Assembly: GCF_004458765.1 (NCBI RefSeq)
Contig: NZ_SPJX01000364.1
Span: 21,921 to 70,182 of the forward strand
Direction: 5' to 3'
Source: Microvirga pakistanensis
GTDB taxonomy: Bacteria > Pseudomonadota > Alphaproteobacteria > Rhizobiales > Beijerinckiaceae
DNA length: 48,262 nt
In this document: piece after piece, positions 8,773 through 19,187 of the stretch
How positions within the stretch are numbered: the first letter of the stretch is position 1
Layout: every line of letters starts with the position of its first letter
The notes under the pieces: model-generated
Told to the model about the DNA's origin: nothing
The model's input: only the letters and a program-made list of their open reading frames with translations
Database searches by the model: none
Translations under genes and position numbers: made by a program

Positions 8773-9687
8773 TCAGACGCATTCCCTGGAGTTCAGCTCG
8801 CCTCGTCCCAGCTCGGCTGCGAGGCGCTCCACCTGGAGCCAGCCGCGCCAAGCCGGGAGAATGCTCCAGTCGGGGTCGCTGAGATGGGCATGCGGAAGCC
8901 GGTAGTGGAACACTGGCCGCGGACCGATCTTCTCCCTCGGGAGAGCCTGGCGCACCTGCCCCTCGTTCAGGTAGGCGAGCACCGGCAGCAGGTCGAGGGC
9001 GCGCTGGCGGGTCGGATTAGCGGCCAGATAATCGGCGGTGAAATCCTGCAGGCTCGGCCAGTAATCCGGAGCGAGCATGCGATCCTTGTAGCGTTGCGGA
9101 TAATCCGGCGGGAGCGCCAGCGCGAGCCTCAGGCTGCCGTGCGCCACCTGCCGCCTGAGCTCGTCGCTCATGAGCAGGAAAGCCTTCAGGAAGGCCGCCA
9201 GTGTGCGGGCATCGAGATCCGGAGGGTCGATGTTGAAGTGCAGGCTGAGCGAGTTCAGGAGAATGGTGCCTCGGCCCCGGGCTCCCACGGACCGAAGGCT
9301 CGCAAGGGCCTCGTCCACGGCACCGATCCGGCCCGCAGGCAGAGGCGCGGTGATGAGTTCCCGCGGGACGAAGGGCGAGACGAGAGTTCCCAGGATCGCG
9401 GCGCCGCGAAGGCCGAGCCCGACATTCAGGTCCGGATGGCGAGCCGGATGAACATGGCGCAGATCCAGCTCGACCGACAGGTCGCCCAAGCGGGTGCCGC
9501 GAAGCCTGATTGCATGAGGATCCTCCGGCTCGGCGACCCCGCCCAGGTCCCGGACGAGGGCGGCAGCCGCCGCTTTGACACTGGGGCCGAGGAACTCCAC
9601 CTCGACGCCCACGCGTCGCATGCCGCCATCCGGGGCGATCATTGCGGATTCGGGCAGGAGGCAGGATGGGATGATCGGCTTGTCCAT
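8773..9687 (-). CDS. Amidoligase-fold enzyme (Amidoligase_2 / GCS-like)
   Basis: A 304-aa predicted ATP-dependent carboxylate-amine ligase related to the glutamine synthetase/gamma-glutamylcysteine synthetase superfamily. The hallmark first strand RRVGVEVEFLGP is at about residues 24-35 and a second acidic strand LSVELDLRHVHP follows at about 75; the C-terminal half carries FNIDPPDLDARTLAAFLKAF. Family knowledge (amidoligases) predicts amide-bond formation on amino acids, peptides or cell-surface polymers, often next to glutamine amidotransferase-like genes; none is adjacent here. It sits 79 bases downstream of the lacI-type gene on the same strand. Start chosen at MDKPIIPS; an upstream in-frame ATG at 9738 is possible. 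Substrate unknown. Confidence 0.75.
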   Translation of the reverse strand: MDKPIIPSCLLPESAMIAPDGGMRRVGVEVEFLGPSVKAAAAALVRDLGGVAEPEDPHAIRLRGTRLGDLSVELDLRHVHPARHPDLNVGLGLRGAAILGTLVSPFVPRELITAPLPAGRIGAVDEALASLRSVGARGRGTILLNSLSLHFNIDPPDLDARTLAAFLKAFLLMSDELRRQVAHGSLRLALALPPDYPQRYKDRMLAPDYWPSLQDFTADYLAANPTRQRALDLLPVLAYLNEGQVRQALPREKIGPRPVFHYRLPHAHLSDPDWSILPAWRGWLQVERLAAELGRGELNSRECV

Positions 9688-9766
9688 TGATGGACAGATG
9701 GGAACGGCTGCGCCGTATGGCAACACGTCGCATAGCAAGCTTTACTCGCGAGGCATCGAGACGCGA

Positions 9767-10837
9767 TCAGGCCTTGCTCCGTCGCTTCATCTCAGAAGCC
9801 CGTGACGAGACGGGAGCCGTCGTATCGCGCTCCAGCAGCGACAGAGGCAGACGGATGTGCCAGTCCTCGGGCTTCATGTCGTTCCGGATCATCTTCAGAA
9901 GAACCCCCGCCCCGGTTCTACCAAGTTCGTGCAGGGGCTGTCGAAACGTGGTCAGGGTCGGTTCGATGTAGTCGGCGAACTCGATCCCGTCGAAGCCGAT
10001 CACCGACACGTCCTCGGGGACCCGGACGCCGGCAGCCCGTATGGCCTTGATGAAACCGATCGCGCTCTCGTCGCACGACGCGTAGATGGCCGTGGGTCTC
10101 CTCTTCAAACGAAGAAAGGCTTCCGCGGCAGCGACTCCGGCCTCGAACACGAAACGTCCTTCCCAACGCACGAGATCTCGCTCGCTCAAGCCCGCCGCAA
10201 CGACCCCTTCGAGAAAACCCGTCAGGCGCTCCGCCGCGATGATGTTTCCGGCCGGGCCGGCGATATAGCCGAGGCTCCGGTGGCCGAGCCGCGTCAGGTA
10301 GGCGACGGCGGCCCGGGAGGCCTCCCGGTCCTGAACGACGACATTCGGAATCCCTTCTCCCTCGATGGCGGCGCACATGGCGACCATGGGAAGACCGGCC
10401 TCGGTCATGGTCCGTTTCCCGCTCGCAGGGACACGGCCATTCATGAGAATGACCCCGTCGACCTGCCGGGACAAGGCGAGGTCCACATAGCGGGCTTCAC
10501 GCTCGGCGCAGTTGTCCAGATTGCCGATCACGAGCCCGTATCCCGACCGGGTCAATTCATCGTCGATTCCTCGCAGGATCTGGGCAAAGACCGGATTGGC
10601 CAGGTTCGGCACGATCACGAGAGCCGTCATGGTTCGGCGCTTGCGCAGGTTCCTGGCCACGCTGTTGGGCGTGTAGCCGCTTCGCTGCACGGCTTCCATC
10701 ACGAGATCGTGCGTCTTTGTCCTGACCTTGTCTGGATTGGCCAGAACCCGGCTGACCGTGGCAGTCGAGACGCCTGCGAGATGTGCCACATCGGCGATGC
10801 GGATTCCTTTGCCAGAGCGCCAGCCCTTCCGGCTCAT
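9767..10837 (-). CDS. LacI-family transcriptional regulator
   Basis: Sugar-responsive repressor, 356 aa. The N-terminal helix-turn-helix (IRIADVAHLAGVSTATVSRV, residues 12-31) and hinge helix (PNSVARNLRKRRT) are followed by a periplasmic-binding-protein-like effector domain (about 70-335) with the canonical VSVIGFDGIEFADYIEPTLT. It is transcribed away from the sugar ABC operon. The 14-bp palindrome TGTAATCGATTACA at 10951 in the shared intergenic region is the obvious operator. An AAGGA motif lies nine bases before the ATG. The inducer is probably the imported sugar or an oxidised derivative (inference). Confidence 0.93.
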   Translation of the reverse strand: MSRKGWRSGKGIRIADVAHLAGVSTATVSRVLANPDKVRTKTHDLVMEAVQRSGYTPNSVARNLRKRRTMTALVIVPNLANPVFAQILRGIDDELTRSGYGLVIGNLDNCAEREARYVDLALSRQVDGVILMNGRVPASGKRTMTEAGLPMVAMCAAIEGEGIPNVVVQDREASRAAVAYLTRLGHRSLGYIAGPAGNIIAAERLTGFLEGVVAAGLSERDLVRWEGRFVFEAGVAAAEAFLRLKRRPTAIYASCDESAIGFIKAIRAAGVRVPEDVSVIGFDGIEFADYIEPTLTTFRQPLHELGRTGAGVLLKMIRNDMKPEDWHIRLPLSLLERDTTAPVSSRASEMKRRSKA

Positions 10838-10911
10838 TGAGAATATTCCTTACAGTCAATCATGCTGCCACAGTATTCTTAACAGAAACGAGTGGCTCTT
10901 AAACTAGTGTC

Positions 10912-10938
10912 TTGACTTATTTAAAAAGGCCTTACAAC
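10912..10938 (+). promoter_or_regulatory. Candidate sigma70 promoter of the sugar operon
   Basis: TTGACT at 10912-10917 and TACAAC at 10933-10938 are separated by 15 bases, shorter than ideal. The LacI-type operator starts 12 bases after the -10-like box, where repressor binding would block transcription initiation. Confidence 0.4.
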
Positions 10939-10950
10939 CTACTCGTAAGA

Positions 10951-10964
10951 TGTAATCGATTACA
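10951..10964. promoter_or_regulatory. LacI-type operator
   Basis: TGTAATCGATTACA is a perfect 14-bp palindrome with the central CG typical of LacI/GalR operators. It lies between the divergent lacI-type gene and the sugar ABC operon, 32 bases before the operon's first start codon. Confidence 0.8.
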
Positions 10965-10996
10965 AAATGTCGATACAACGCTTCTGGGAGGAAGCC

Positions 10997-12241
10997 ATGC
11001 GCCTGAAAACACGCGTTTCTGCGTATACCCTTTCTGCTGCCTTGATCTGGAGCTCCGGAGCACTCTCTCAGCAGATGAAAGCCGAGGTGCTCCATTGGTG
11101 GACGTCGGCTGGCGAGTCGGCGGCGGTCAAGGTGTTTGCCGATCAGTTCACGAAAGCCGGCGGCACCTGGGTCGACAATGCGATCGCCGGCGGAGCGAAT
11201 GCCCGCACGGCGGGAATCAACCGCATGGTCGGAGGCAATCCTCCCACCATGATGCAGTTCAACACCGGCAAGCAGTTCGATGAACTGGTCAGCAATGACC
11301 TTGTGCGCGACGTGGACAAACTCGCGCAAGCCGGGAAGTGGCGCGAACTCATGCCGAAGCCGATCGTCGATGCATCGGTTCGTGAGGGCAAGTTCTTCGC
11401 CGTGCCGGTCAACATCCACGGCCAGAATTGGTTGTTCTACAACACCAAGATCTTTGCCGATGCAGGCCTTGAGCCTCCCAAGACGTTTCCCGAACTGGTC
11501 GCGAGCGGCGAAAAACTGAAAGCCCGCGGGATCATTCCCCTGGCGCTCGGCGGACAGCCCAACTGGGAGCACAACCTGTTCCGGGCCGTCCTCGTCGGCC
11601 ATGGCGGCGCGGACATGTTCCGGAAACTCTACGGAGCCCGCGATCAGCAGGCGGTCAAGAGCCCCAAATTCAAAGAAACGGTTGAACTCTTCGGCAAGAT
11701 GCGAGGGCTCGTCGATTCGGGCAGCCCCGGCCGCAACTGGAACGACGCCACGGCGCTCGTGATCACGAACAAGGCCGCCATGCACTTCAATGGCGACTGG
11801 GCCAAGGGCGAGTTCATCGCGGCAGGCCAGACCGCCGGCAAGGAATACGGCTGTGCCCTCGTTGGCGATGGTGGCGGCAAGCTCGTGATCGGCGGCGACG
11901 TTTTCGTGTTCCCGACCACGAAGGACAAGAACCAGCTCGCCACACAGGACAAGCTGATCGAGGTCCTGCTCGATCCCACCAGCCAGATCGAGTTCAACAA
12001 GAAGAAGGGATCGATCCCGGTACGCATGGATGTCGACGTGTCGTCCATGGATGTGTGCGCGCAGAAGTCGCACGCCGTGCTGAAGGATCCCGCCAACCAA
12101 GTCGAGGCGATGGAGCTCCTGAGCACGCCGAACTTCTCCGGCGCCATGCAGGATGCCGTCACACAGTACTGGAACAACGCGAACATGTCGGCTGACGCCT
12201 TCATCGAGAAGATTGTCGGCGCCATGCGCGACGCAAGCTGA
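10997..12241 (+). CDS. Sugar ABC transporter substrate-binding protein (family 1, COG1653)
   Basis: Periplasmic binding protein of 414 aa with a signal peptide (cleavage near SGALSQQ). Mature sequence starts AEVLHWWTSAGE, the usual first strand of extracellular solute-binding proteins for sugars. NGDWAKGEF and GGDVFVFPTT are typical later motifs. The ATG at 10997 follows GGGAGGAAG closely; an in-frame ATG at 10967 would put ten residues before the signal peptide. It is the first gene of a seven-gene operon. Relatives bind mono- or oligosaccharides; the ligand is not evident, although the ThuA-like gene at the operon's end suggests a disaccharide or glycoside. Confidence 0.93.
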   Translation: MRLKTRVSAYTLSAALIWSSGALSQQMKAEVLHWWTSAGESAAVKVFADQFTKAGGTWVDNAIAGGANARTAGINRMVGGNPPTMMQFNTGKQFDELVSNDLVRDVDKLAQAGKWRELMPKPIVDASVREGKFFAVPVNIHGQNWLFYNTKIFADAGLEPPKTFPELVASGEKLKARGIIPLALGGQPNWEHNLFRAVLVGHGGADMFRKLYGARDQQAVKSPKFKETVELFGKMRGLVDSGSPGRNWNDATALVITNKAAMHFNGDWAKGEFIAAGQTAGKEYGCALVGDGGGKLVIGGDVFVFPTTKDKNQLATQDKLIEVLLDPTSQIEFNKKKGSIPVRMDVDVSSMDVCAQKSHAVLKDPANQVEAMELLSTPNFSGAMQDAVTQYWNNANMSADAFIEKIVGAMRDAS

Positions 12242-12259
12242 GCGCCGCGGCTCGCCCCT

Positions 12260-12368
12260 AGCGCATCGTGCGGACCCGGTTTTCCGCGTCGAACGATGCG
12301 CTCTCCCAAGAGTGGAAAATCGGGTTGGAGCCCAAAAGGGCAACTCCACTTTTGGGTCCGATGCTCTA
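12260..12368. repeat. Intergenic palindromic repeat element between binding-protein and permease genes
   Basis: The element contains nested inverted repeats: AGCGCATCGT (12260) with ACGATGCGCT (12293), and CCCAAAAG (12331) with CTTTTGGG (12349). The outer ends (AGCGCATCG..GGACCC and GGGTCCGATGCTCT) are imperfect complements. The layout, including GGAAAA-CGGGTT-type segments, matches a dispersed intergenic repeat I recall from Hyphomicrobiales genomes. RNA from it would fold strongly, so it may stabilise or attenuate the transcript between a highly needed binding protein and its permeases. Confidence 0.75.
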
Positions 12369-12422
12369 AGGGCTGGGCGAGCCGTCTCTTGCCTTGTCAG
12401 ACACTCCGACAGGACGTCCCTG

Positions 12423-13361
12423 ATGACCACCGTCTCGATCCGCGCTCCCGGTATCAGTCCCCCCGCCACGACCAAGGCTCGGCGCCGCATACGGACCCGA
12501 TTGCCGGCGGCCTTCGCGCTCCTGCCGACGGCGCTTGTCGTGCTCGTCGTCTATATCGGCTGCATGCTCTGGACCGTGCGGCTGTCCTTCACGAGTTCGA
12601 CATTGCTTCCCAAGCTCGATTGGGTCGGCCTCGCCCAATATAGCCGCCTGTTCGCCAATGATCGCTTCCTGACATCGGCCGAGAACATCGTCATCTTCGG
12701 AGCCCTCTTCATTTCGGGCTGCCTGATCCTTGGCTTCCTGCTCGCCGTGTTCATTGACCAGAACGTGCGTGGCGAAGGCATCTTCCGCACGTTGTTCCTC
12801 TATCCCTATGCCATGTCCTTCGTCGTGACCGGCGTCGCCTGGCAGTGGTTTCTCAATCCCGGCCTCGGCCTGCAGAAGCTCGTGCGCGACATGGGCTTCG
12901 AGAGCTTCACCTTCGACTGGCTCGTCAACCAGGACATGGCGATCTACACGATCGTCATCGCAGGCCTGTGGCATGGGTCCGGCCTTACGATGGCGATCCT
13001 GCTCGCAGGCTTGCGCGGCGTGGACGAGGATTTGTGGAAGGCCGCCAGGGTCGACGGCATTCCGACTTGGCGCGTCTATACCTCGATCGTCCTCCCCCTG
13101 CTCCGTCCGATGGTGGTCACCGCGACGGTGCTGCTGGCGACCGGCGTCGTGAAGCTCTACGAACTGGTCGTGGCCATGACCCTGGGCGGTCCCGGCATCG
13201 CGACGGAAGTGCCCGCGAAGTTCGTCATGGATCACCTGTTCGAGCGGAACAACATCGCCCTCGGAACCGCAGCCGCCACCATCATGCTGATCGCCGTCGT
13301 GTCCGTCCTCGCTCCGTGGGTCTATGCCCGCTACGTCCGTCCGCAAGGGAGGCACGCATGA
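12423..13361 (+). CDS. Sugar ABC transporter permease (MalF/UgpA type)
   Basis: Inner-membrane subunit, 312 aa, with six predicted transmembrane helices, the first at about residues 27-50 (LPTALVVLVVYIGCMLW). The EAA-type loop that contacts the ATPase is DEDLWKAARVDGIPTWRVY. The start at 12423 is preceded by AGGACG; the in-frame region upstream lies within the repeat and is not coding. It overlaps the next permease gene by four bases (ATGA). Confidence 0.93.
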   Translation: MTTVSIRAPGISPPATTKARRRIRTRLPAAFALLPTALVVLVVYIGCMLWTVRLSFTSSTLLPKLDWVGLAQYSRLFANDRFLTSAENIVIFGALFISGCLILGFLLAVFIDQNVRGEGIFRTLFLYPYAMSFVVTGVAWQWFLNPGLGLQKLVRDMGFESFTFDWLVNQDMAIYTIVIAGLWHGSGLTMAILLAGLRGVDEDLWKAARVDGIPTWRVYTSIVLPLLRPMVVTATVLLATGVVKLYELVVAMTLGGPGIATEVPAKFVMDHLFERNNIALGTAAATIMLIAVVSVLAPWVYARYVRPQGRHA

Positions 13362-14242
13362 GCGCCGTCGAACCGCATGGCCGCCGCCCCAGGCATCTCA
13401 CGATCGGCCGCATCGGCATTTACGCCTTCCTCATCACGGCGGCTCTGTTCTTCCTGTTGCCGCTGTGGATCATGATCGTCACCTCGCTCAAGCCCATGGA
13501 CGAAATCCGGCTGGGAAACATCGTCGCCCTCCCGACAGCGCCCACCTTCGAGGCCTGGACCAAGGCATGGTCGTCCGCCTGTACGGGGCTGGAATGCAAC
13601 GGCATCAGCGTCGGTTTCTGGAACTCCGTGCGCATCCTCATACCGTCCGTGGTCCTGTCCATCGCGGCAGGAGCCATCAATGGCTACGCCCTCTCCTTCT
13701 GGCGCGTGAAGGGCGCCAATCTAATGTTCGGAATCCTGCTGCTCGGCGCCTTCATTCCCTATCAGGTCTTTCTCTATCCCCTCGTGCGCATCTTCTCGAT
13801 GACGGGCGTCTACAACTCTCTGCTCTGCATCGTGCTGGTGCACGTGATCTTCGGGCTGCCGACAATGACGCTTCTATTCCGCAACTATTATGCGGGTTTG
13901 CCCCTCGAGCTGTTCAAGGCGGCGCGCATCGACGGCGGCGGCTTCTGGACGATCTTCTTACGGGTGATCCTGCCCATGTCGACGCCGATGATCGTGGTCG
14001 CCAGCATCCTCCAGGTCACAGGCATCTGGAACGACTTCATCTTCGGGCTCACCTTCGCGGGCCGGGAGAACCTGCCCATGACCGTGCAACTCAACAACAT
14101 CGTTCACTCGACACAAGGGGAGCGCGCCTACAACGTCGACATGGCGGCCACGATGCTGGCGGCGCTGGTTCCCCTCGTCGTCTACTTCGTATCGGGACGC
14201 TGGTTCGTCCGCGGCATCGCCGCCGGCGCAGTGAAGGGATAG
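13358..14242 (+). CDS. Sugar ABC transporter permease (MalG/UgpE type)
   Basis: Second membrane subunit, 294 aa, six predicted helices. The EAA loop reads PLELFKAARIDGGGFWTIF, and GIWNDFIFGLTF is typical of MalG-type proteins. Its ATG overlaps the stop of the first permease, and a GGGAGG ribosome-binding site lies seven bases upstream. Confidence 0.93.
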   Translation: MSAVEPHGRRPRHLTIGRIGIYAFLITAALFFLLPLWIMIVTSLKPMDEIRLGNIVALPTAPTFEAWTKAWSSACTGLECNGISVGFWNSVRILIPSVVLSIAAGAINGYALSFWRVKGANLMFGILLLGAFIPYQVFLYPLVRIFSMTGVYNSLLCIVLVHVIFGLPTMTLLFRNYYAGLPLELFKAARIDGGGFWTIFLRVILPMSTPMIVVASILQVTGIWNDFIFGLTFAGRENLPMTVQLNNIVHSTQGERAYNVDMAATMLAALVPLVVYFVSGRWFVRGIAAGAVKG

Positions 14243-14245
14243 AAC

Positions 14246-15325
<1,080 letters not shown>

Positions 15326-15395
15326 ACAGCAATCCATCCGCGACGACCGGAGCCCCGGTCCGCTCGCGCCGTTTTCTCGAAGCCCTGAGGACCCC

Positions 15396-16163
15396 ATGAG
15401 CGTCACGGACACTCTCTCCATTCAACTCTATACCTTGAGGTCGCTGGAAGACATCGATCGCATTCTCGATACGGTCGCCGAAGCCGGTTATTGCTATGTC
15501 GAGACTGTCGGCTCTCATCTCGACGACGCTCGCGCCATTCGCTCGAAGCTCGACGCCAGGGGGTTGAAGGCATCGTCGAGCCATGTCAGCCTGGCGGCCC
15601 TTCGTGAAAAACCGGACGCCGTTGCCGATGCATGCCGGACGCTGGGTTTCACGCATCTCTTCATGCCGGCCGTCCCGCCGAACCAGCGCGACATGGATGC
15701 GGACGGCTGGCGCTCGCTCGGGCACGAACTCGGCCGGATGGCGCAGCGCTTTCAGGAACAGGGGATCCGGCTCGGGTACCACAACCACCATTGGGAGCTG
15801 AAGCCGACGGACGGCAACAGAACCGCCCTCGAATTGCTGTTCGAAGCCGCCGAGGGAAGCCCCCTCACCTGGCAGGTGGACGTGGCGTGGCTCGCCCGCG
15901 GCCATGCCGATCCGAAGGAATGGATCAGCCGCTACCGCAGCAGGATCACGGCGGCTCACGTGAAGGACATCGCGCCGTCCGGGCAGAACGAGGATCAGGA
16001 TGGCTGGACCGATGTCGGCTCCGGCGTGCTGAACTGGCGCGACCTGTGGCGCGCCTGCCGAGACGCCGGAGCCCAATGGATGGTGGTCGAGCACGACAAG
16101 CCCGCAGACCCGGCCCGAACCGCCCGCGCCAGCTTCGCCTTCCTGCGCACCATCGAGGATTGA
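15396..16163 (+). CDS. Sugar phosphate isomerase/epimerase-like TIM-barrel protein
   Basis: 255-aa xylose-isomerase-like TIM barrel (AP_endonuc_2 superfamily). It opens with LSIQLYTLRSLED. Putative metal ligands include the YHNHHWEL strand, the WQVDVAWL strand, the HVKD strand and the final VEHDKP glutamate. Such proteins isomerise or epimerise sugars, and some act on 3-keto sugars in partnership with Gfo/Idh dehydrogenases. That fits the next gene. It starts 70 bases after the ATPase gene and ends five bases before the dehydrogenase. Confidence 0.88.
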   Translation: MSVTDTLSIQLYTLRSLEDIDRILDTVAEAGYCYVETVGSHLDDARAIRSKLDARGLKASSSHVSLAALREKPDAVADACRTLGFTHLFMPAVPPNQRDMDADGWRSLGHELGRMAQRFQEQGIRLGYHNHHWELKPTDGNRTALELLFEAAEGSPLTWQVDVAWLARGHADPKEWISRYRSRITAAHVKDIAPSGQNEDQDGWTDVGSGVLNWRDLWRACRDAGAQWMVVEHDKPADPARTARASFAFLRTIED

Positions 16164-16168
16164 TCACC

Positions 16169-17347
16169 ATGGACACACTTAACGTCGGCATCGTCGGCTG
16201 CGGCAACATCTCAGGCATCTACCTGCAAAACATTCTGGCCTATCGGGGTCTCTCGCTGCGCGCCTGCGCGGATATGCGCCCCGAGGTCGCTCAAGCTCAA
16301 GCCGGCCGCCATGAGATCGAGGCCCTGTCAGTTGATGCGCTCTTAGGCCGCGACGACATCGACCTCGTCGTCAACCTCACGATTCCGAGCGCCCATTTCG
16401 GCGTGTCGCTCGCGGCGCTCAGCGCCGGCAAGCACGTCTTCTCGGAAAAGCCTCTCGCGGTCGATTTCGAACAGGGGCGCAGGCTGGTCGACGAGGCGGA
16501 GGCGCGTGGCCTTCATCTGGGCTGTGCGCCGGATACCTTCCTCGGCGCAGGCGGGCGTCTCGCGCGCCAGCTCATCGATGGCGGCGCCGTGGGACGCATT
16601 CTCTCGGGCACCGCCTTTCTGATGTCGCACGGCATGGAGCACTGGCACCCCGATCCGGAATTCTTCTTCAAGCCGGGCGGCGGACCCATCCTCGACATGG
16701 CGCCCTACTATCTCAGCACGCTCGTGAACCTGATCGGCCCCGTGAAACGTGTGGTCTCCATGTCGAGCATCGGTTTCCCCGAACGGATCGTCACGACGGA
16801 AACGTCTCCTCGGAAGGGGGAGCGGATCGCCGTGGAAACGCCTACGCATGTCATGGCGCTTCTTGAGTTCGCCTCGGGAGCCCAAGTTACCTTCTGCATG
16901 AGTTGGGACGTGTGGAAGCATGGGCATCCGGCCATCGAGCTCTATGGCACGGAAGGCTCCCTGCGCGTCCCGGATCCGAACTTCTTTGGTGGCGACGTGG
17001 AGATCACCGAGCGCGGGGGCGATTGGCAGGTCAGGAACTCGGGCGAGATGCCGCTGGGCGCTCCCAACTGGCGTTCGCCCAACTGGGCTCCCGAGGTTCC
17101 CTCCAAGGCCAATTACCGGGCCCTCGGATTGGCCGATCTCGCCAGCGCGGTTCTCCAAGGCACGCCGCACCGCTCCAGCGGCCGGCTCGGGTTGCATGTC
17201 CTCGAGATCATGCACTCCATTCTCGAAGGAGCCGCCACCGGGCAACCCAAGGCGATCACGACCACCCTGGAGCGGCCGGCTGCTCTCGCCGACGGCGACG
17301 CGGCGGGGCTCTGGAAAGGCCTTCCGCAAACGGCATCGGCCGCATGA
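16169..17347 (+). CDS. Gfo/Idh/MocA-family NAD(P)-dependent oxidoreductase
   Basis: 392-aa sugar or glycoside dehydrogenase. The Rossmann motif [10 protein letters not shown] is at residues 7-16, the second cofactor motif [12 protein letters not shown] near 95-105 and the substrate-domain segment [17 protein letters not shown] near 172-188 with the expected catalytic D and Y. Family members oxidise C1-C6 hydroxyls; in thu-type operons the homologous ThuB makes a 3-keto disaccharide. Close packing with the TIM-barrel and ThuA-like genes points to a shared pathway. Confidence 0.92.
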   Translation: MDTLNVGIVGCGNISGIYLQNILAYRGLSLRACADMRPEVAQAQAGRHEIEALSVDALLGRDDIDLVVNLTIPSAHFGVSLAALSAGKHVFSEKPLAVDFEQGRRLVDEAEARGLHLGCAPDTFLGAGGRLARQLIDGGAVGRILSGTAFLMSHGMEHWHPDPEFFFKPGGGPILDMAPYYLSTLVNLIGPVKRVVSMSSIGFPERIVTTETSPRKGERIAVETPTHVMALLEFASGAQVTFCMSWDVWKHGHPAIELYGTEGSLRVPDPNFFGGDVEITERGGDWQVRNSGEMPLGAPNWRSPNWAPEVPSKANYRALGLADLASAVLQGTPHRSSGRLGLHVLEIMHSILEGAATGQPKAITTTLERPAALADGDAAGLWKGLPQTASAA

Positions 17348-17358
17348 GGAGCACACGG

Positions 17359-18000
17359 ATGCGCGAGGCATTGATCGTCTGGGGCGGCTGGAGCGGGCAT
17401 GAGCCGGAGCAATGCGCATCCATCATCGCCGGCATGCTGGAAGAGGACGGCTTCAGGGTCCATCTGGAAACCTCGACCCGGGCTTTCGCGAGGCCTGATC
17501 TCTCGCGCATGAGTCTCGTCGTCCCGATCTACACGATGTCGAAGATCGAGAAGGATGAGGTGGCCAATCTCTCCCAGGCCGTTCGCGATGGCGTCGGCCT
17601 TGCGGGATATCACGGCGGAATGGGAGACGCCTTCCGTGAGGCCGTCGAGTACCAGTTCATGTGCGGCGGCCAGTGGGTCGCCCATCCCGGCAACATCATC
17701 GACTACCGAGTCAACATCACCCGGCCCGACGACCCCATCATGAATGGGATCCAAGACTTCAATTATCGCTCCGAGCAATACTATATGCACGTCGACCCCT
17801 CCAACGAGGTGCTTGCGACGACGACGTTCTCGGGCGAGTACGCTCCATGGATCGAAGGCGTCGTGATGCCCGTCGCCTGGAAGCGCCGCCACGGCCAGGG
17901 CCGCGTGTTCTACAGCTCGCTCGGCCACGTTGCGAAGGAGTTCGATATTCCTGAGATGCGAATGATCTTGAAACGAGGCATGCTTTGGGCCGCGCGGTAG
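17359..18000 (+). CDS. ThuA-like domain protein
   Basis: 213-aa protein of the ThuA family (trehalose utilisation, class-I glutamine amidotransferase-like fold). It begins with [18 protein letters not shown]; other family-like segments are [30 protein letters not shown] and [13 protein letters not shown] 17359 has AGGAG eight bases before it; another ATG at 17344 overlaps the previous stop codon. ThuA proteins act with ThuB-like dehydrogenases on trehalose-type sugars in Sinorhizobium; the exact reaction is not firmly established, so substrate assignment here is inference. Last gene of the operon. Confidence 0.88.
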   Translation: MREALIVWGGWSGHEPEQCASIIAGMLEEDGFRVHLETSTRAFARPDLSRMSLVVPIYTMSKIEKDEVANLSQAVRDGVGLAGYHGGMGDAFREAVEYQFMCGGQWVAHPGNIIDYRVNITRPDDPIMNGIQDFNYRSEQYYMHVDPSNEVLATTTFSGEYAPWIEGVVMPVAWKRRHGQGRVFYSSLGHVAKEFDIPEMRMILKRGMLWAAR

Positions 18001-18059
18001 GTGCGGGGCCTGAACCGAGATGCGATTGACGGCTGCAAGTCCTGTCAGAGCCTGGAGCA

Positions 18060-18345
18060 CATTGCTGGCGTGATGCCTCCCGCGCGAACGAGCAAATCGG
18101 CACGAACCGTGCCCTGGTCTTTCTCTTTTCAACTTCGGCGCTCTCAGCAGTGAGGTTTCCCTTGACGGCCTTGCGGCGGATCATGTCGGCCAAAAGGCAA
18201 CAGCTTCGGCAACGGCCTCCGGACGAACGTCGGCCAGAAGAACGGTGATCCCTGCCTCGGCCGCCACCTGGGCGATGCCACGCCCCATGATGCCGGCCCC
18301 GACGATTCCGAGAGTGAGATCCGTCCGTGTCGCGTCGAGAGGCAT
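18060..18345 (-). pseudogene. 3-hydroxyacyl-CoA dehydrogenase remnant
   Basis: From an ATG at 18345, two bases after the preceding pseudogene's stop, the frame encodes the NAD-binding start of a 3-hydroxyacyl-CoA dehydrogenase ([20 protein letters not shown], then [14 protein letters not shown]) and hits TGA after about 50 residues. The continuing sequence is in another frame ([20 protein letters not shown], normally just after this point) and similarity stops near 18060. Only about 90 of the ~300 residues or more of a normal enzyme remain, so it is both frameshifted and truncated. An intact gene would have acted late in the upstream aromatic-CoA pathway. Confidence 0.8.
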
Positions 18346-18347
18346 GC

Positions 18348-19187
18348 TCAAAGACCCGTGAAATTTGGGGATCGTTTCTCCATGAAGGCCTGCATGCCTT
18401 CCTTCTGATCCGCTGTCGCGAACATGAGCTGGAAGGCATGCCGTTCCATGACGAGAGCAGCATCCAGGGGAAGATCGCCTCCTTGCAGAACCAGCTCCTT
18501 GATCTTGCGGGCCGCGAGTGGCGGTATAAAAGCAATCGAGCGGGCAAGCACCAAGGCACGATCGAGAGCTTCGTCGTCAGGCACAACCTCAGTGACCGGC
18601 CCCATGACCTCCGCATCCCGAGCCGAAACCATCTCCCCGTCAGCAGGATCTTCATCGCCTTGAACTTGCCGACCGCTCTCAGAAGACGCTGAGTTCCGCC
18701 CGCTCCCGGAATGATCCCGACCTTGATCTCAGGCTGCCCGAATTTGGCACTCGCACCGGCGATGATCATGTCGGCATGCATGGCAAGCTCGCATCCGCCT
18801 CCCAGCGCGTATCCATTCACCGCAGCGATCAGGGGCTTGGGAAAATCCTTGATGGGAGCCCAATTCCGCTCGCTCGCGAAGCATCATGCCGACGGGCTGA
18901 GAATCCGCCATGGCCTTGATGTCGGCTCCTGCGGCGAATTCCTTCTCGGTTCCGGTCAGGACAACGCAGAGGATCTCGTCATTGCCTGCAAGCTCCACGA
19001 AAATTTTGGCCAACTGCTCGCGCACCGCGCCGTTCAGCGCGTTGCGGGCCTCCGGACGATTGATGCGCACGAGGGCGACGCCTTCACCGCCGCTCTCCGG
19101 CAAGACCTCCATGATTCCCTCCGGTGACGTCCCGTTCAAGTTGTCGGCACCTTGTGCATCGCTGATCGGCCAAGGCGCGGCGCTCAT
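18348..19187 (-). pseudogene. Second enoyl-CoA hydratase/isomerase, broken by two frameshifts
   Basis: Three frames together spell one crotonase. The first (19187 to about 18870) carries ALVRINRPEARNALNG and EKEFAAGADIKAMADS. The second (about 18870 to 18645) carries [20 protein letters not shown] and [18 protein letters not shown]. The third (about 18640 to 18348) carries [17 protein letters not shown] and ends normally. The second break looks like one missing base in the run after CTGACGG. The start codon overlaps the ridA-like stop (TAATG), so it belonged to the operon. Sequencing error is possible, but two independent breaks plus the stump downstream favour real decay. Confidence 0.85.
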
